The notes under the pieces were generated by a model. That model was not told the DNA's origin. It ran no database searches and saw nothing but the letters and a program-made list of their open reading frames with translations. Shown one piece after another: positions 62,801 to 64,000 of a stretch of DNA of 64,000 nucleotides; the first letter of the stretch is position 1, and each line of letters begins with the position of its first letter. Location of the stretch: the NCBI GenBank assembly GCA_028551475.1, contig CM052354.1:13415258-13479257 (forward strand). The letters run 5' to 3'. Position numbers and translations under genes: made by a program. The DNA comes from Casuarina equisetifolia. Its lineage: Eukaryota; Streptophyta; Magnoliopsida; Fagales; Casuarinaceae.

Positions 62801-63136
62801 GATACAGGTGAGACTAGTTCTATCCATGATAGTCACTCTTGGAAGAATTATTTTCTTTTGACATCTATTACTGGTTCCTTGTCGACTGAAACTTTTATTC
62901 TTCAGATTGCACAAGCTATGAGGCCAAAGATAGAGAATTCTGGGTTGTGGTACTTCATCCGTGTACTTGCCAAAGCTTACGATTATGGAATGGGTGTTGT
63001 TCTTTTTGCACCCATAGCTGTTTTGGCATGGCTACCCATTATATCTGCCTTCCAGACTCGCTTCCTTTTCAATGAAGCGTTCAACAGACACCTTCAAATC
63101 CAACCAATCCTGGCAGGGAAAAGGAAGCAAAAATAA
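38995..63136 (+). CDS. CALS8: Callose synthase 8-like (1,3-beta-glucan synthase), 41 exons
   Basis: Plasma-membrane enzyme that polymerises UDP-glucose into callose. The traced protein has 1927 residues, normal for the family. All introns are GT-AG and all phases agree, with no stops. Wording such as [32 protein letters not shown] and [15 protein letters not shown] points to CALS8/GSL4. Exons: 38995-39208, 39668-39768, 40619-40710, 40805-40886, 41063-41161, 41314-41427, 41595-41687, 41767-41858, 42146-42272, 43569-43706, 43781-43857, 43937-44093, 44891-45016, 45097-45214, 46463-46791, 49377-49429, 49518-49578, 49855-49936, 50025-50074, 50281-50367, 50431-50562, 50652-50746, 50845-50929, 51010-51170, 51400-51523, 51628-51722, 51847-51985, 52739-52890, 54091-54197, 54285-54407, 54513-54581, 54752-54920, 55024-55135, 56411-56530, 56600-56715, 58317-58400, 58708-58820, 58888-59117, 59602-60450, 62622-62807, 62906-63136. 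Confidence 0.93.
40899..40930. repeat. (TTTTTC)n simple repeat in intron 4
   Basis: Four to five units of six bases shortly after the intron 4 donor; length polymorphism is likely. Confidence 0.85.
42146..44093 (+). other. CALS8: FKS1-like domain 1 (exons 9-12)
   Basis: Residues about 296-462. The most conserved stretch reads [31 protein letters not shown], then [13 protein letters not shown] and [12 protein letters not shown]. This is the FKS1 domain shared with fungal glucan synthases. Exon 12 ends at GDNDIELG and exon 13 begins [19 protein letters not shown]; phase and family alignment support the junction. Intron 9 (42273-43568) is 1.3 kb. Confidence 0.85.
45963..45992. repeat. (CCTC)n microsatellite in intron 14
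   Basis: About seven tetranucleotide units in the callose synthase intron, uninterrupted. Confidence 0.9.
46792..49376. other. Intron 15, 2.6 kb, no gene seen
   Basis: Low-complexity AT-rich sequence with no transposon domain or LTR pair recognised. Its size suggests old insertions that can no longer be identified. Confidence 0.5.
50751..50779. repeat. (ATTTTT)n simple repeat in intron 22
   Basis: Four to five units just after the donor at 50747, so the repeat lies almost on the 5' splice site. Confidence 0.85.
52891..54090. other. Intron 28, 1.2 kb, no gene seen
   Basis: Contains a T/C-rich simple stretch near 53200-53225. No coding match on either strand. Confidence 0.5.
56728..57176 (-). 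repeat. Possible solo LTR in intron 35
   Basis: The segment starts TGTTAGGTCTTG and ends GATCCTAACA, so its termini are inverted (TGTTAGG / CCTAACA) with TG and CA ends, as in LTRs. It is about 450 bp, AT-rich and has no coding. No matching 5-bp flank was found, so it may instead be another small element. The orientation is a guess. Confidence 0.45.
57964..58043. repeat. (TA/TGTA)n repeat in intron 35
   Basis: Imperfect run of TATG and TATA units about 80 bases long. A T15 run lies upstream at 57661-57675. Confidence 0.8.
60451..62621. other. Intron 39, 2.2 kb, no gene seen
   Basis: AT-rich sequence with no domain or repeat pair recognised on either strand. Confidence 0.5.
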
Positions 63137-64000
63137 CTATTTTCGAAACCGAAGGATGAGTTTACCGTATAGGTGTATGTACCCATGATCAGTTCCGATT
63201 GTATATATGTAAAGTGAAGTTACTGTTAACAAATTCTTATATTGCTAGAGGTAATTACAGAATACAGTAATGATTCACGTACAGTGCAGAATTCGAATTT
63301 TAAACCCCCTCTTACAAGTTATTTATTATTTTTAGTATTTTTTTTCTTTTTTCGGGAGGAAGGGATGGGGAGGGGCCACGAACCCCAACCTGTTGGACTT
63401 GCAGGTTATTACTTGTAGCTCAAATCCTCTGATTAGTAAAATCAAACACTTGCTTTCATTTTCGATCTAATATCTTGTCAAAGGACTCTTGAAAAATCAG
63501 TACTGATATGGCAATCGTGTGACCCGTGATAACTTTGGGAGGTACTGCCTGCAGCCGATTACCCTGTTCCGGTGAAGAAAATTTAGTCAGACGTATATCT
63601 GATAAAGAAAGGAATGCGTAGAAAATGACAGGACAATTTATCCTAAAAAGTTGTGATGCTCTCAATTATTAATTTCCTTTATGTGTCAAAAAACCTCAAA
63701 ATGAGTAATGGTTCTTTGTGGATAATAGAACTCGACCATACCATAGAGAAAAAGAAATATATCAATGAGGACAAGTGTCCCATACATATGACCTTCATGG
63801 TTTGAGTCCGACACAAGTGAACTACATAGTTGAAATAAAACGTTCAATAAGCTTGGGGACACTTCGGCTTATGACCATAAGGTATACCTTTTGGTATAAT
63901 AACAACACCTACGGGTCTCAATTCTTGAAGCTTTGGCTTGGGTTTAACGTAATCCTAGGTCGACTAGAAAGGCCAATTGAGAATAAAATTAAAATTAAAA
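63137..64000. other. 3' UTR of the callose synthase gene and downstream sequence
   Basis: The first 150 or so bases are likely UTR. A minus-strand frame at 63456-63665 has ordinary composition but matches nothing I recognise; a terminal exon of a neighbouring gene is possible but unsupported. Confidence 0.4.

Larger units (their letters stand above)
56411..63136 (+). other. CALS8: Glucan synthase core and second transmembrane block (exons 34-41)
   Basis: Residues about 1286-1927. Key blocks are [70 protein letters not shown] and RPTG at 1615-1618, the RXTG motif linked to UDP-glucose binding. About nine helices follow from exon 38 on. QXXRW, the bacterial cellulose synthase motif, is absent, as is normal for callose synthases. 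Exon 39 is long (849 nt). Intron 39 (60451-62621) is 2.2 kb. Confidence 0.88.

Noticed and set aside
63456..63665. Minus-strand 69-codon frame, possible terminal exon of a neighbouring gene
   Set aside because: No splice context or family match could be shown, so it was not annotated as a gene.

Overview
The window is nuclear DNA of a flowering plant, most likely a eudicot; the species cannot be fixed from sequence alone. It is AT-rich, with intron-split genes and layered LTR retrotransposons. No bacterial features, CRISPR arrays, rRNA or tRNA genes were seen.

About 1-34950 is a retrotransposon graveyard. A 5.46 kb minus-strand Ty1/copia element of Tork type (1462-6920) has both LTRs and an AGGAT target duplication, and sits inside the reverse transcriptase of an older plus-strand copia. 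At 11124-11608 is the relic of a small acidic plant protein of unknown function, broken by a frameshift and an in-frame stop. A LINE fragment follows (11941-12545), then two inverted copies of a 1.4-1.7 kb LTR, here called R1. A plus-strand Ty3/gypsy chromovirus (16509-34946) is split after its RNase H by a block of long-LTR copia sequence. That block holds one SIRE-type element with both LTRs (19550-28434, minus strand) and two more related LTR segments. The gypsy integrase and chromodomain resume at 31328, and another R1 LTR interrupts the gypsy 3' LTR.

About 34950-64000 is genic. An intronless EC1-type gene (35852-36259) encodes a small secreted six-cysteine protein of the egg-cell family. 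The large gene at 38995-63136 (plus strand) encodes a callose synthase closest, from memory, to CALS8/GSL4. I traced 41 exons. Every junction is GT-AG, phases agree throughout, and the exons sum to 5784 nt (1927 residues plus stop). It carries the conserved N-terminal region, the FKS1-like domain, two membrane blocks and the glucan synthase domain, and looks intact.

The two intact genes share no obvious pathway. EC1 proteins act in gamete interaction and callose synthases make beta-1,3-glucan at the plasma membrane. I found no convincing new biological system. The most informative unusual signals are the catalytic Asp-to-Asn changes shared by unrelated elements, the inverted R1 pair with its conserved hairpins, the unequal 19-bp repeat arrays in the SIRE LTRs, and the doubly broken gene relic.
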